Source of the DNA: Clostridium tertium
GTDB lineage: Bacteria > Bacillota > Clostridia > Clostridiales > Clostridiaceae
Assembly: GCF_017873245.1 (NCBI RefSeq)
Contig: NZ_JAGGJY010000008.1
Span: 116,723-180,722, forward strand
Length of the DNA: 64,000 nucleotides
Direction of reading: 5' to 3'
In this document: piece by piece, positions 63,196 through 64,000 of the stretch
How positions within the stretch are numbered: position 1 is the stretch's first letter
Layout: each line of letters begins with the position of its first letter
Notes under the pieces: generated by a model
Seen by the model: the letters and a program-made list of their open reading frames with translations, nothing else
Databases searched by the model: none
What the model was told of the DNA's origin: nothing
Translations under genes and position numbers: made by a program

Positions 63196-63818
63196 TACTT
63201 ACCTCCACTTTTCTCATATCCATTACAAACTATTTCATACTCCTCCTTAGTTAAATCCTGTATCTTCTTATTGAATTTACTTAGTATCTGCTTATCTACA
63301 ATAGTTCTATCATATCCAGCTTTAAATCCTAAAGCATAACCCCTCTTAACTTGTGCTTCACTTAAGCCTTTTTTATTTCCTTTCCCTCTACCTGATGTAT
63401 TTCTACTATCTGGATCATCTGCATCAGTTGGAGCTTGGAAAAACTTTAATATAAAATATCTTTCTGAATAAGTTAAACCACTTCCAAAAGCTTTTGAAAT
63501 ATCATCTTGTGCCCCATATAATTGCCATGGTACAGTTAATTCTTCCTCTGGATTATCTGCATTAATCCACTTATAAGACATTTCTCCGCTTATTATATGG
63601 TCAGTACATTCTTTTCCTTTAGCGTTAACATAATCATAAGTGCTTGATATTGTGTTTTTAACTTCTGGAACTAATAGAACTCCTAAACTATCCATTTTTT
63701 CTCTTATCTTTGCTATAGCTTGGCTACCACTTACATACTTATATCCATATCCTTCTGTGTCTTTACTAAAGTTGATAACATCTTTTCTGATTTCAACTAA
63801 TTTCTGATATAAATTCAT
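63195..63818 (-). CDS. ERF-family single-strand annealing protein
   Basis: The 207-residue protein begins NLYQKLVEIRKDVINFSKDT and has YKYVSGSQAIAKIREKMDSL, WQLYGAQDDISKAFGSGLTY and SERYFILKFFQAPTDADDPD, all hallmarks of ERF recombinases, which anneal complementary ssDNA in phage recombination. The C-terminal basic part (GRGKGNKKG) is typical. TAGGAGGTAGGAA precedes the ATG. Confidence 0.93.
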   Translation of the reverse strand: MNLYQKLVEIRKDVINFSKDTEGYGYKYVSGSQAIAKIREKMDSLGVLLVPEVKNTISSTYDYVNAKGKECTDHIISGEMSYKWINADNPEEELTVPWQLYGAQDDISKAFGSGLTYSERYFILKFFQAPTDADDPDSRNTSGRGKGNKKGLSEAQVKRGYALGFKAGYDRTIVDKQILSKFNKKIQDLTKEEYEIVCNGYEKSGGK

Positions 63819-63828
63819 TTCCTACCTC

Positions 63829-63972
63829 CTAGAATGGTATTATTAATCCTTTTTCTATCTCATATAGTAAACTTCTTAACTGCTTGTATACCCCTTCATA
63901 ATCCTCATTTTTAAGGTATTCTAGAGTTAATCCAAGCCTAACTATTAATGCAAGCTTATTTTCTTCATCCAT
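63829..63972 (-). CDS. Small phage protein (47 residues)
   Basis: The frame begins MDEENKLALIVRLGLTLEYL and ends IEKGLIIPF behind AAAGGTGGAGTAGTC. It lies 10 bp before the ERF gene and is probably co-transcribed. It is helical; function unknown. Confidence 0.6.
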   Translation of the reverse strand: MDEENKLALIVRLGLTLEYLKNEDYEGVYKQLRSLLYEIEKGLIIPF

Positions 63973-64000
63973 GACTACTCCACCTTTACTGTTATAGTTT

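Larger units (their letters stand above)
31387..64000 (-). mobile_element. Siphovirus-type prophage (left end; right end outside the window)
   Basis: From about 31.5 kb to the window edge nearly all genes run leftward in the order replication, late regulator, terminase, head, tail, lysis, accessory/lysogeny. TerS/TerL, portal, scaffold, coat, tail tube, tape measure, S74 fibre, holin, amidase, ERF, SSB and repressor are all recognisable. A P22-like coat and HK97 gp10-like connector fit a long-tailed phage. There are no obvious frameshifts, so it may be inducible. No integrase is in the window. The left boundary is inferred from the RNase P RNA-like fragment and 12-bp tandem repeats at 31.42-31.58 kb. 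Confidence 0.9.

Noticed and set aside
31387..64000. An integrase gene in the prophage
   Set aside because: No tyrosine or serine recombinase was seen in any frame; it is probably beyond the right edge of the window.
1..64000. CRISPR arrays
   Set aside because: No regularly spaced repeats were seen; the only short tandem repeats are the 12-mer pair at 31557 and operator-like repeats.

Overview
The window looks like a low-GC Firmicute of Clostridium sensu stricto (cluster I). The evidence is the very high A+T content, strong GGAGG-type ribosome sites with frequent TTG/GTG starts, a Clostridium-style tandem glycine riboswitch and leucine T-box, spore-photoproduct-lyase-like and YoaP-type genes, and a prophage whose lysis and tail genes resemble those of C. 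perfringens siphophages. The species cannot be fixed from the sequence alone.

Positions 1-31,400 are ordinary chromosome. In order they hold: a GNAT/DJ-1-like fusion gene cut by the window edge; a polyamine uptake operon (XRE-cupin regulator, potA, potB, potC, potD); ndk and acyP; a MITE-like inverted repeat; a GH73 cell-wall glucosaminidase; a glycine-riboswitch-controlled sodium/amino-acid symporter; aspartate 4-decarboxylase; T-box-controlled leuA; a hydroxyacid dehydrogenase/phosphatase pair; a GyrI-like/YoaP/radical-SAM operon; a deleted NmrA-family gene; WYL and AraC regulators; tRNA-Leu(GAG); YhgE; a GH8 hydrolase; a K+ channel; galM; bacteriohemerythrin; DUF1653; namA; and small membrane and unknown proteins. 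One intergenic stretch (about 30,019-30,125) has the promoter, hairpin and terminator layout of a small RNA gene.

From about 31,400 to the right edge the window is one long, mostly leftward prophage, truncated at the right, with no integrase in view. Its left end abuts a sequence that looks like the 3' end of RNase P RNA, a candidate attachment site. Leftward from the right edge the order is: replication (ERF annealase, replisome organizer, adenine methylase, RuvC-like resolvase, SSB, and many tiny overlapping genes), a sigma-like late regulator, TerS/TerL, portal, a MuF-type capsid protein, scaffold, P22-like coat protein, connectors, tail tube, tail chaperone with an apparent -1 frameshift, tape measure, an S74-tailed fibre, two holin-like proteins, an amidase endolysin, and an accessory/lysogeny end (Panacea module, ribbon-helix-helix gene, XRE repressor, excisionase-like gene).

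The most interesting parts are accessory. The MuF minor capsid protein carries a C-terminal DUF6883-like domain and is followed, with an 8-bp overlap, by a 56-residue DUF4926-like gene; this is the layout of a phage polymorphic toxin with its immunity gene. A Panacea (DUF4065) protein is tightly coupled to a four-helix membrane protein, the layout of a PanAT toxin-antitoxin or phage-defence module. Other singular features are an ATT-initiated tail protein, a promoter-linked tRNA-like element, moron genes flanked by a shared terminator design, and two rightward genes inside the leftward prophage.
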